From: Baffinella frigidus
Lineage: Eukaryota > Cryptophyceae > Cryptomonadales > Baffinellaceae
Assembly (NCBI GenBank): GCA_026770585.1
Contig: MU646714.1
Coordinates: 108,192-120,007 of the forward strand
Length of the DNA stretch: 11,816 nt
Direction of reading: 5' to 3'
Shown piece after piece: positions 4,499 to 8,452 of this stretch (positions within the stretch are counted from its first letter, which is position 1; each line of letters starts with the position of its first letter). Below the pieces are notes generated by a model that saw only the letters and a list, made by a program, of their open reading frames with translations, searched no databases and was not told where the DNA came from. The translations under genes were made by a program, and so were the position numbers.

Positions 4499-6155
4499 AG
4501 CCCTGAACCCGTCGCACCTGGGCGACGGTGAGACACATCTTCTTCTCCTTGACGAACGTGAAGCCGTATCATGTGTACCACGATTCGTACCACGGTTTAT
4601 AGAAACACTCAACCGGATTAAACCCGACAGCCTAAACCATAAACCCTAAGAGCCTAAACCATAAACCCTTAGGGTTTATGGCTAAGGGTTTATGGTTTAT
4701 GGTTTATGGTTTATGGTTTATGGTTTATGGTTTATGGTGTATAGTTCAGGGTTTAGGGAACCTGGGCGACGGTGAGGCACATCTTCTTCTCCTTGACAAT
4801 CTTGAAGCCGTCCGCCTCGATGATCTTCTTCATCTGATCCACCTGTTTCGGGGTTCAGGAGCATTCAGGGTTCAGGAGGGTTTCGGGTTTAGGAGGGTGT
4901 AGGGTGTAGAGTGCAGGGTGTAGGGTAGGTTTAGGGTTTAGGGTTGAAGCCGTCCGCCTCGATCACCCTCTTCATCTGATCCACCTGGGTTAGGGTTATG
5001 GTTTGGGGTGTGGGGGTGTGATAGTCAGGTTGTGAGCCGCCCTGGGTGAGGGTGAAGGGTGGAGGGTTTAGGATTTGGGGTGGTGGATTTAGGGTGTAGG
5101 GTTTAGGATTTAGGGTTTAGGATTTAGGATCTAGAGTTTAGGATTTAGGGTTTAGGGTTCAGGGGGTTAGGGATCCAGGGTTGAGGGATAGGTCGTTGTC
5201 AAGCTACGAAATACATGCAAGGTACAGTCCACCTACCCTAACACAGGCTACCGTAACACATACTAACCCTCCACACATACTCCTTCGGCCGGCCCCCGAT
5301 TTCCCCCTGCAAGGAAGTATGCCTGAAGGGTTGACACCATAACGCATACCTACCCTCCACACATACTCAATCAGTCCGGCCCCGACGGGTATGTGTTAGG
5401 GTAGGTCCACTGTACTTCACGGCCCGTCACAGCCACCCCGACTCAATTAGGTATCAATACCGACACTCTGAGGGCTGCAAAGTGTGAAAGTACCGAGGCG
5501 GGCCCGTCTGAACGCTCATAGACTTTTGGATCTCTCATCTCCAGGCGTGTTCTAGCTCTGCCTGAGTTTTATTCTGGCTCATCCTAAAGGCTTTCTGTTC
5601 GCCCTTGTGTACTGGATTCCTACTCTTAAATATTTTTCTCTTAAATATTTGTAAGGACGAGCCAGAATAAAACTCAGGCAGAGCTAGGTGTTCGTAATAA
5701 AGACGAAGAAGAAGAATCCGAGTTAGGAGCGCTCACCTCTCTAAACCCCAAGCCATGAACCCTAATCCCTAAACCTTGAACCCCAACCCACGCACCTTGC
5801 CCTTGAGGACGACGCCGGGCTTGAGGATCCCGAGCGTGTGCTGCACCCCCCAACCGCTCGCTCCCCGTGCTATCTTAGGGGTACAAGTTGCTATCTCAGC
5901 CTCAGAACGTTAAGATGACATAAAAATAACGTTAAGATTGCATAACACCCACCCCTAAGATACCAAAAAGGTGGTGTACATTAAATCTGATCCCTTACGA
6001 AATCAGAGGTAGGGGCGCTGACATTCCCCTTGAGGACCCTAATCCCTCAACCCAAGCCCCAACCCGCGCACCTTGCCCTTGAGAACGACGTCGGGCTTGA
6101 GGATCCCGAGCGTGCGCTGCACCCCCCCGCCGCGCAGATGCATCGCCCCCGGCAT
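474..6155 (-). CDS. NDK: Nucleoside diphosphate kinase, six-exon gene (spliced)
   Basis: NDPK moves the terminal phosphate from one nucleoside triphosphate to another diphosphate through a phospho-histidine. Joining 6155-6072, 4842-4762, 3651-3565, 2585-2520, 1714-1645 and 583-474 gives 498 nt, 165 residues plus stop, the usual NDPK domain size (about 150). All five introns are GT-AG and every junction keeps frame. Visible landmarks: LKPD (K20), FYKEH (Y60), [14 protein letters not shown] (66-79), WRSLMGPTN (R96, T102), DSLRAKFG (R116), NACHGSDS (N126, catalytic H129, S131) and REIRFFF (E140). These match the nucleotide-binding and catalytic residues known for the family, so the product should be active. 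The DSLRA..GTD..NA.HGS..REIRF pattern recalls NME5/flagellar NDPKs, but that subfamily call is tentative. Introns are 0.8-1.2 kb and full of partial exon copies and mobile elements. The true start and 3' end are less certain than the core. Confidence 0.93.
602..652. repeat. 17-base tandem repeat, three units
   Basis: Three diverged units (starting TAAAGTCACTTTCTCG, TAAAGCCGCTTTCTGG and GAAGTCACATTCTATC) lie in a row just upstream of NDPK exon 6, inside intron 5. No coding frame or known element was recognised. Confidence 0.6.
700..1220. other. Intron 5 filler with dispersed TACCAGGA motifs
   Basis: No gene is seen here. A short C-rich stretch of CCCTCGA/CCCCAAA units lies near 876-915. The motif GTACCAGGA recurs (about 703, 925, 955, 1037, 1070 and again near 1568), twice preceded by ACCGGGCAGG, which suggests remnants of an older repeated element. 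Overlapping short open frames show no family motif. Confidence 0.5.
1230..1265 (-). pseudogene. Back-half echo of NDPK exon 5 (distal)
   Basis: Reads [12 protein letters not shown] up to CCACG|GTACCA, the same donor as exon 5. The front half of the exon is missing and replaced by the 22-base tandem repeat next door. It lies in intron 5, downstream of the functional exon in transcription order. Confidence 0.85.
1262..1380. repeat. AATCAGCTATTTGAC tandem repeat, about five units
   Basis: A unit of roughly 13-25 bases, built on CGTGCAAAATCAGCTATTTG, recurs at variable spacing with changes such as ACCTGCTATTTGAC and ACAGCCATTTGAC. It directly abuts the truncated front of the exon 5 echo at 1230-1265. 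Confidence 0.8.
1473..1512 (-). pseudogene. Back-half echo of NDPK exon 5 (proximal)
   Basis: Reads [13 protein letters not shown] and ends CCACG|GTACTT, keeping the donor. The Asn next to the catalytic His is changed (QTACH instead of QNACH), so this copy has drifted. The front half of the exon is absent. Confidence 0.85.
1645..1714 (-). CDS. NDK: NDPK exon 5 with catalytic histidine
   Basis: Encodes residues 107-129 plus the first base of Gly130: [17 protein letters not shown] followed by SQNACH. It holds the catalytic His129, N126 and R116. Acceptor is TTGCGCAG|GCGCGG and donor is CCACG|GTACTA; the intron is phase 1 and splits the Gly codon of HGSDS, which exon 6 restores exactly. A Gln replaces the Arg often found before the Asn. 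Two front-half copies lie upstream and two back-half copies downstream. Confidence 0.94.
1951..1977 (-). pseudogene. Front-half echo of NDPK exon 5 (proximal)
   Basis: TTGCGCAG|GCGCGG followed by codons for ARPEAKDSL, then divergence. It keeps the acceptor and the intron sequence before it, but has no RAKFG-NACH part. It lies upstream of the functional exon in transcription order. Confidence 0.85.
2065..2090 (-). pseudogene. Front-half echo of NDPK exon 5 (distal)
   Basis: ATCGCAG|GCGCGG followed by AREKAKDSL, then unrelated sequence. Its acceptor is preceded directly by telomere-like CCCTAAACCC (minus strand), which supplies the pyrimidine-rich stretch in place of the original intron end. 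Confidence 0.85.
2097..2215 (+). repeat. Telomere-like array inside NDPK intron 4
   Basis: TTTAGGG units followed by TTTATGG, TTTGGGG and TTCAGGG variants. It begins within about ten bases of the acceptor of the distal exon 5 echo and ends at the GCGCAAACC repeat unit. Confidence 0.9.
2305..2329 (-). pseudogene. Back-half echo of NDPK exon 4 (distal)
   Basis: Reads LGPTNSIK and ends ATCAAG|GTTTTT, with the donor GT kept. Only the last 24 or so bases of exon 4 remain. Confidence 0.85.
2428..2452 (-). pseudogene. Back-half echo of NDPK exon 4 (proximal)
   Basis: Reads MGPTNSTK and ends ACCAAG|GTCCGA, with the donor kept. The exon front is replaced by a CT microsatellite (2453-2474) that begins directly at the break. 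Confidence 0.85.
2453..2474. repeat. CT microsatellite
   Basis: About eleven CT units abutting the exon 4 echo. Frames reading RERERE across it are repeat translations. Confidence 0.9.
2520..2585 (-). CDS. NDK: NDPK exon 4
   Basis: Encodes residues 85-106, [20 protein letters not shown] plus IK, containing the Arg and Thr that hold the nucleotide phosphates (R96, T102). Acceptor is GATGGCAG|ATTCTG, donor is ATCAAG|GTGTGT, phase 0. I preferred this acceptor to the CTGCAG nine bases later because the resulting ILQKDDAI fits the family's usual spacing. A telomere-like array (about 2595-2750) ends next to the acceptor. Two back-half copies lie downstream. Confidence 0.9.
2595..2750 (+). repeat. 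Telomere-like array inside NDPK intron 3
   Basis: Mixed TGTGGGG, TTTAGGG, TTGGGG and TTTCGGG units. The array ends about ten bases from the acceptor of exon 4, so on the gene's sense strand a C-rich CCCTAAA-type tract precedes the splice site. Confidence 0.9.
2796..2849 (-). pseudogene. Back-half echo of NDPK exon 3 (most distal)
   Basis: Reads [17 protein letters not shown] and ends GTCCTG|GTATTA with the donor kept. The [12 protein letters not shown] part is gone, replaced by the inner end of the repeat at 2850-2990. The frame is intact apart from the missing front. Confidence 0.9.
2796..2990 (-). repeat. 195-base repeat, copy 1 (exon 3 echo plus element end)
   Basis: Matches 3347-3541 base for base over most of its 195 bases, with about one change in ten. 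On the minus strand it begins with TAGCCCTGTCTCAGTC, a variant of the CTAGCTCTGCCT terminal repeat, runs through CAACTTGAGAGTAGTCGGTC, then changes into exon 3 at TTCTACGGCTCC and ends at the exon 3 donor. Confidence 0.9.
2998..3183 (-). pseudogene. Exon 3 echo split by an inverted-repeat element
   Basis: On the minus strand GCGAAGGCGTTCTA (3183-3170, AKAFY) is followed by a roughly 110-base insertion and then GCGCGGCCCTTCTACGG (from 3056) and the rest of exon 3 to the donor TTCTG|GTAACC. One base is lost in the Leu codon of GSLVNF, so the frame is broken. This copy seems once to have been a complete exon 3. Confidence 0.8.
3060..3171. mobile_element. Short inverted-repeat element inside an exon 3 copy
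   Basis: Ends TTATCCCTTCAGTGGCG (3067-3083) and, on the other strand, CTATCCCGTAAGTGGCG (3171-3155), 14 of 17 identical. There is no coding capacity. In the gene's direction its first bases supply GTAAGT, a consensus splice donor, and its exit lies at AAGAG|GCGCGG, an AG next to resumed exon sequence. This resembles an introner, a mobile element spliced out as an intron. Confidence 0.65.
3221..3336. mobile_element. CTAGCTCTGCCT-family MITE, copy A
   Basis: Terminal inverted repeats of about 30 bases: TAGCTCTGCCTGAG followed by CAAAACTGGGCTCGCC, mirrored by GGCGAGCCCAGG and TGAGGCAGAGG. The internal sequence shares AAACACATCCAGAGCAGAAA with copy B. It is about 115 bases long with no coding capacity, and starts some 10 bases after an exon 3 echo's donor. 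Confidence 0.85.
3347..3400 (-). pseudogene. Back-half echo of NDPK exon 3 (proximal)
   Basis: Reads [17 protein letters not shown] with donor GTCCTA|GTATCG, one base changed in the exon end. The front of the exon is missing. The next element (copy A of the MITE family) begins some ten bases after this donor. Confidence 0.9.
3347..3541 (-). repeat. 195-base repeat, copy 2 (exon 3 echo plus element end)
   Basis: Second copy of the unit at 2796-2990. The outer end reads TAGCTCTGCCTCCGTC on the minus strand, only about 25 bases after the donor of the functional exon 3. The inner end fuses to TTCTACGGCTCC of the exon 3 echo. Confidence 0.9.
3565..3651 (-). CDS. NDK: NDPK exon 3
   Basis: Encodes residues 56-84, including [20 protein letters not shown], the best-conserved stretch of NDPKs before the active site. 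Acceptor is TTATGCAG|GCGAAG, donor is GTCCTG|GTATGC, both phase 0. The intron just upstream ends in an internal 25-base tandem repeat of a CTAGCTCTGCC-type element, so mobile DNA supplies the sequence directly before the acceptor. Three damaged copies of this exon follow downstream in intron 3. Confidence 0.94.
3655..3817. mobile_element. CTAGCTCTGCCT-family MITE, copy B, one end at the exon 3 acceptor
   Basis: One terminal repeat is present at 3788-3817 (GGCGAGCACAG then TTTTACTCAGGCAGAGCTA). The other is absent: the internal ATAAAACA tract meets CAG|exon 3 directly. Inside, a 25-base unit (ATAAAACACATTCAGAGCAG plus AAAC) is repeated four times at 3655-3755. The element therefore forms the 3' end of intron 2. 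Confidence 0.85.
3864..4044. mobile_element. Foldback element with perfect central palindrome
   Basis: Outer arms 3864-3890 and 4018-4044 are perfect 27-base inverted repeats beginning CCACACGAGGCTATCC. At the centre, TGATCACGTTTCCGTACGGA (3945-3964) is followed after two bases by its exact reverse complement (3967-3986). The 181-base element has no coding capacity and could fold into a long hairpin. It lies in NDPK intron 2. Confidence 0.9.
4156..4292. mobile_element. AT-rich inverted-repeat element
   Basis: About 50-base arms: ATCTCCATAAG..ATTAATTAATTGCTTT at the left and its counterpart AAAGCAATTAAT..TGGAGAT at the right, roughly four bases in five matching, continuing through TTGCTACAC/GTGTAGTAA. 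The element is clearly more AT-rich than the surroundings, and all of it fits the hairpin. Confidence 0.85.
4427..4497. repeat. Long CT microsatellite with GC dinucleotide lead
   Basis: About 70 bases of CT repeat broken once by TTGTT, preceded by GTGCGCGCGCG. It lies about 20 bases from the donor of the exon 2 back-half echo. Confidence 0.95.
4518..4565 (-). pseudogene. Back-half echo of NDPK exon 2
   Basis: Reads [16 protein letters not shown] and ends GCCCAG|GTGCGA with the donor kept. It starts at GGCTTC, the same six bases at which the front-half echo (4946-4984) stops. The two halves would make one complete exon 2 if joined. Confidence 0.92.
4627..4760. repeat. Telomere-like array that switches strand
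   Basis: C-rich units (CCTAAACCATAAACCC) on the left turn into G-rich units (GGGTTTATGG, then tandem TTTATGG) at a 10-base inverted repeat, CCATAAACCC at 4659-4668 and GGGTTTATGG at 4672-4681, separated by TTA. The right end runs up to the exon 2 donor. Confidence 0.9.
4762..4842 (-). CDS. NDK: NDPK exon 2
   Basis: Encodes residues 29-55, starting [13 protein letters not shown] and ending KKMCLTVAQ, the helix and second strand of the fold. Acceptor is AAACAG|GTGGAT and donor is GCCCAG|GTTCCC, both phase 0. The exon sits inside telomere-like repeats on both sides, which run to within a few bases of each splice site. It is the only complete copy: a front-half copy lies upstream at 4946-4984 and a back-half copy downstream at 4518-4565. 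Confidence 0.92.
4850..4945 (+). repeat. Telomere-like array between exon 2 and its front-half echo
   Basis: TTCAGGG, TTCGGG, TGTAGGG and TTTAGGG units. It begins about five bases from the exon 2 acceptor and ends exactly where the exon 2 front-half echo breaks off. Confidence 0.9.
4946..4984 (-). pseudogene. Front-half echo of NDPK exon 2
   Basis: Acceptor CCTAACCCAG|GTGGAT followed by [13 protein letters not shown], then an abrupt change to telomere-like repeat. The acceptor is made from telomere-like CCCTAACCC, which also offers a CTAAC branch-point-like motif. It differs from exon 2 by Lys-Ile to Arg-Val. Confidence 0.92.
4987..5195 (+). repeat. Telomere-like array in NDPK intron 1
   Basis: TTAGGG, TGTGGGG, TTTAGGA and TTTAGGG units, interrupted around 5017-5060 by unique sequence. 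It starts immediately upstream of the front-half echo of exon 2. Confidence 0.9.
5222..5415. mobile_element. Inverted-repeat element with telomere-like termini
   Basis: Twenty-four-base arms 5222-5245 and 5392-5415 match at 22 positions (GTACAGT..ACCTACCCTAACACA). Inside, TAACACATACTAACCCTCC and TAACGCATACCTACCCTCC repeat CACACATACTC-type units twice. It has no coding capacity. Confidence 0.85.
5552..5687. mobile_element. CTAGCTCTGCCT-family MITE, copy C, complete with target duplication
   Basis: Ends CTAGCTCTGCCTGAG..TCTGGCTC and its reverse complement, arms of about 33 bases with one mismatch. It is flanked on both sides by GTGTT (5547-5551 and 5688-5692), a likely 5-base target-site duplication. 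The interior holds CTCTTAAATATTT twice. The near-perfect arms mark this as the youngest copy in the window. Confidence 0.92.
5735..5790 (-). repeat. Telomere-like stretch after the exon 1 back-half echo
   Basis: CCTAATCCCTAAACC and related units on the plus strand. On the gene's strand this is a G-rich TTTAGGG-type tract starting about ten bases after the echo's donor GTGCGT. A similar tract follows the functional exon 1 donor at about 6037-6066. Confidence 0.85.
5796..5851 (-). pseudogene. Back-half echo of NDPK exon 1
   Basis: Reads [17 protein letters not shown] and ends AAG|GTGCGT with the donor kept. The Asp of KPD is changed to Gly, so this copy is not expected to make working enzyme. 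It starts at GGGGGGTGCAG, the same run at which the upstream copy at 6259-6312 leaves exon 1. Confidence 0.9.
5871..5962. mobile_element. Small inverted-repeat element
   Basis: Perfect 12-base ends, TATCTTAGGGGT and ACCCCTAAGATA, enclose about 68 bases that carry AACGTTAAGAT twice. It lies beside the exon 1 back-half echo. Confidence 0.7.
6072..6155 (-). CDS. NDK: NDPK exon 1 (start region and KPD motif)
   Basis: Encodes residues 1-28 if translation starts at the ATG at 6155. It holds [15 protein letters not shown], the first beta strand and the KPD motif of NDPK. The exon ends in a complete codon at AAG|GTGCGC, phase 0. The start is uncertain: a second in-frame ATG lies at 6143, and a GTGCAG just before the Arg codon of RTLG could be a splice acceptor, in which case the real first exon is further upstream. 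Telomere-like sequence begins within about 10 bases after the donor. Confidence 0.85.
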
Positions 6156-6492
6156 CACCCCCGGCGCCGCACCCGCCTGCCATGTCAAATCCGGAAACGG
6201 TGAGAGGAAGGGACACTGAAGGTACCGTTGCGGTACACAACATGGCACCAGGGTTCGTCTGCACCCCCCCGCCGCGGAGGTGCATCGCCCCCGGCGCGAC
6301 AACAGCCTGCCTCCGTCAGAAGATAATGAGCACCAACACCGTGCATGCACCCGCACAGAGGCTGTGTCTGAGGGACGGTGCTGCACACCCCCGCCGCTGG
6401 TAGGGGAAGGGGGGCAATGAACGGCGCGTCCCTATCAACAAACGGGTCGCTCCCGGTGCTGCAACCGCCTGCCATGTTACATCCGGAAACGT
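6120..6492 (-). repeat. Three copies of the sequence around the NDPK start
   Basis: On the minus strand, TTCCGGAT..ACATGGCAGGCGG..GGGGGTG(T)GCAG occurs near 6492-6375, partly near 6312-6259 and again leading into exon 1 near 6200-6120. The middle copy reads [13 protein letters not shown] and then leaves exon 1 at GTGCAG. The outer copy is interrupted and keeps CTACCAGCGGCGGG. These are front-half echoes of exon 1 or its upstream intron end. All three keep the GTGCAG that may be an acceptor. Confidence 0.75.
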
Positions 6493-6573
6493 TGCGTGTT
6501 AAGCACGACGTGTTACGCTTGGAAAATTCGTTTGAAAGAGCGTTGTCGACAACCGCCTGGCAGGGTCGAGGAA

Positions 6574-6715
6574 CCACCAACCCTCACGGGAGGACCAAAT
6601 CGTCGATTTTAATGTCTCGGTTTGACCTGGACAGACCCCCTTTTTCGGGGGGTCTGCAAGAGGTAAAACCGAGATAGTAAAATCGACGATTTGGTCCTCC
6701 CGTGAGGGTTGGTGG
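6574..6715. mobile_element. Long-armed foldback element with empty-site copy nearby
   Basis: Arms of about 55 bases (6574-6628 and 6661-6715) begin CCACCAACCCTCACGGG and differ at only a few positions. Between them sits a second hairpin, CAGACCCCC..GGGGGGTCTG (6632-6656). The flanks are GTCGAGGAA and AATCAGAC, and an uninterrupted GTCGAGGAATCAGAC lies at 6744-6758, giving element limits and an AA target duplication. Confidence 0.92.
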
Positions 6716-6820
6716 AATCAGACGGCCTTTACTAAGACCGCGCGTCGAGGAATCAGACTGCCTGCCCCGGTCGAGAGGTAGACGTTCATTGGTACTGAAT
6801 ATTCCCCTTAACCGGTACAG

Positions 6821-6979
6821 CCACACAGCGGACTTCGAAGGCATTTTGAATAACCCCTGAGCGATAAGATGTAGGGCCCTACAGTAGGAAACTGTAGGGA
6901 AACAGGGGGTTTCCTACGGACAAGGTGACGGAAACTCGGGCTCTCAGCGCCCGAAAATCCCTTCGTAGCCCGCTGTGTA
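6821..6979. mobile_element. CCACACAGCGG MITE, copy 1
   Basis: Ends CACACAGCGGACTTCGAAG and, reversed, ACACAGCGGGCTACGAAG. The interior shares GCGATAAGA, CTACxGTAGG and GGTTTCCTACGGA with the second copy at 10594-10755, in the same order. About 159 bases, non-coding. Frames across it read over the element and are not genes. Confidence 0.9.
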
Positions 6980-7149
6980 CCGTTGGCAGTACAACAGGTG
7001 ACCTCTCGGCGCGCAGGGATCGAGCTGCCAAAGAAAGATCTAGGCCCTCCCCTAAACGTCGTGTGTACCGCGACGTTTGATATTTGTAGCGCGATCCACC
7101 GTGCACACTCGGACTTGTAACAAGGACACCACCAGGTCAACATCTCCGA
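6980..7149. other. Unassigned sequence
   Basis: No repeat, RNA gene or family motif was recognised. ACGTCGTGTGTACCGCGACGT at 7056-7076 contains a short inverted repeat. Confidence 0.4.
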
Positions 7150-8073
7150 TTGCCCGAGTACGGTGAAGAGCACACGCGCACGGTCCCGAGGGACGCGGCG
7201 CGCCACGCTCGATCTGGCGCGCGTTCCAGCATGCTCGGAGCGCTCGGTGCACAGCGCGGGGCACGGTACTCAGGAATCCCGGGGCTCGGGAACTCAGCTC
7301 ACCAAGAATCCTCTGGCGGAGGGCAAATCTCCTCGGGGCGTCCTCTCATTTATCCAGGGGGACGCCGGAACCGGTTGGAGAGCGCCGGGATCCGGAGTTC
7401 TCTAGAACATGTCAAGGGACCCCCAAAGGCGGGTTGGTCGACGTCTGAAGCCTGGTGGCGGGATCGAGTTGCTTGGGAAACGAACATGGGGCGTATCAGG
7501 GTCCAGGATCGCTGCAAGGGTCGTTTCGCCGCCACACCCCTCGCAGCGCGTGATAATGGTCGCGCCTATCGCCGCTCATCGCCCACCCATGTCCCGGTGC
7601 GCCAGCGCCCGCCCCGGGCCACCCAGGGACCGCATGGCAAGGAGAAACCCGCAATAAATCGTGTATATGAGGAGATCCTCGACCGCGGGGAGATTAATGA
7701 GGTACGCTTGGGCGGGCCGGCCAAGAAGAAAGCGTCGGGCGGAGACCGCACCTCAGCGAGGGCCAGGGAGGCGAGGGCCGCGAGGGCCAGCGCCAGAGGA
7801 GAGAAGCTTCGGCAAGACATGTTCTGGCACGTCTTCATCCACAGGATCTCAAGATCCGGCCGAGAAAAAAGCCGGGGAACTCCGAACTCGTTTGGGGGAC
7901 AAATCCACGCGACGATAGCCTGCAACACCAAATTGCCGTCTTTCTATTATTGCTGGTACAAAGAGGCCGGAATCTGGCCGCGGGTTGGTACTGATCAAAC
8001 CCAAACCGAGTTAATCCACTGTCGGTTTGGTATGCAGGCTATCGTTGCGTGGATTCTGGGGGGGGGGGATTAG
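7090..8073 (+). CDS. Long open frame, doubtful protein
   Basis: One frame stays open for 328 codons (stop TAG at 7087, next stop at 8071). The first ATG is at 7230; before it only TTG is available. The product is Arg-, Ala- and Gly-rich with no motif I recognise. The most protein-like part is near 7648-7820: NRVYEEILDRGEINE, then a basic stretch GPAKKK and ARAREARAARAS, which could form a helix. The last 55 codons run through the foldback at 7903-8054, which argues against the whole frame being a gene. It may hold one or more true exons, or be chance openness in GC-rich DNA. Confidence 0.25.
   Translation, partial: RDPPCTLGLVTRTPPGQHLRLPEYGEEHTRTVPRDAARHARSGARSSMLGALGAQRGARYSGIPGLGNSAHQESSGGGQISSGRPLIYPGGRRNRLESAGIRSSLEHVKGPPKAGWSTSEAWWRDRVAWETNMGRIRVQDRCKGRFAATPLAARDNGRAYRRSSPTHVPVRQRPPRATQGPHGKEKPAINRVYEEILDRGEINEVRLGGPAKKKASGGDRTSARAREARAARASARGEKLRQDMFWHVFIHRISRSGREKSRGTPNSFGGQIHATIACNTKLPSFYYCWYKEAGIWPRVGTDQTQTELIHCRFGMQAIVAWILGGGD
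7903..8054. mobile_element. Inverted-repeat element
   Basis: Twenty-two-base arms 7903-7924 and 8033-8054 match with one mismatch (ATCCACGC..ACGATAGCCTGCA). Inside, CGTCTTTCTATTATT..GTACAAAGAGGCC resembles the reverse complement of 1421-1457 in NDPK intron 5, so the family has at least one other relic here. GGGGAACTCCGAACTCG, shared with 10034-10050 in reverse, lies just outside the left arm. Confidence 0.8.
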
Positions 8074-8242
8074 AATCCTTGGTCAGGGCCGTTCTTGCGA
8101 GAAAGACCTTGTGAGAAGCACACGCACCTGAGGTCGGGAAAGACGCAGCAGGCCGGGGGGTGAACTGAGAAAATTGCCTGCCAAGGGTGACGTGGCTCAC
8201 CCCACCAGGAAGGAGAGCACGGGTTGCTTTCTTTCTGGAAAG

Positions 8243-8381
8243 ATGATGCACGCATCCAGCGACGCGGCCTCGAACGACGAGCCTCCGCAGACACGGCGCG
8301 GGGCGGCGCAGATCGAGATGTCGAGTCTGCTCGGCGTGCACGAGCAGCATGGCGACATTGGCGAAGCCGACCACGAGTCAG
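8243..8381 (+). CDS. Probable exon A of an unrecognised gene
   Basis: From ATG at 8243, 46 codons of balanced, acidic-polar composition (HASSDAASNDEPPQTRRG, then SSLLGVHEQHGDIGEADHES) run to GAGTCAG|GTTTGG, phase 1. The other frames here are far more Arg- or Cys-rich. The frame ends where a telomere-like array starts, and that array supplies the donor GTTTGG. CTTTCTTTCTGGAAAG before the ATG could also be an acceptor, so this may be an internal exon. I recognise no family. Confidence 0.4.
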
Positions 8382-8452
8382 GTTTGGGGTTTGGGGTTTC
8401 GGGTTTGGGGTTTCGGGTTTCGGGTTTCGGGTGTAGCGTCACATCCGTCTAG
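8382..8452 (+). repeat. Telomere-like array abutting exon A donor
   Basis: TTTGGGG and TTTCGGG units start directly at the donor of the probable exon at 8243-8381. After it, GGCTGACGGG..CCGGTCAGCC (8467-8492) forms a short hairpin. Confidence 0.9.

Noticed and set aside
4411-4593. RERERE and SLSLSL proteins across CT tracts (also 11156-11593 and 11261-11458)
   Set aside because: These are translations of microsatellites. The flanking real exon sequence lies in other frames.
4842-4984. Recursive splicing at CAG|GTGGAT of exon 2 and its echo
   Set aside because: The AG|GT string would allow it, but GTGGAT is a weak donor and the GTG is needed as a Val codon; nothing else supports it.
5995-6580. 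Longer minus-strand frames around 5995-6580 as separate genes
   Set aside because: They are shifted or extended readings of the NDPK exon 1 region and its duplicated upstream copies; only the frame with RTLGILKPD is supported.
6808-7206. Minus-strand frame of 132 codons
   Set aside because: About half of it is the CCACACAGCGG MITE and no motif appears in the rest.
7566-7931. Minus-strand frame of 121 codons opposite the long plus frame
   Set aside because: It is opposite-strand openness in GC-rich DNA and partly foldback arm; no family features.
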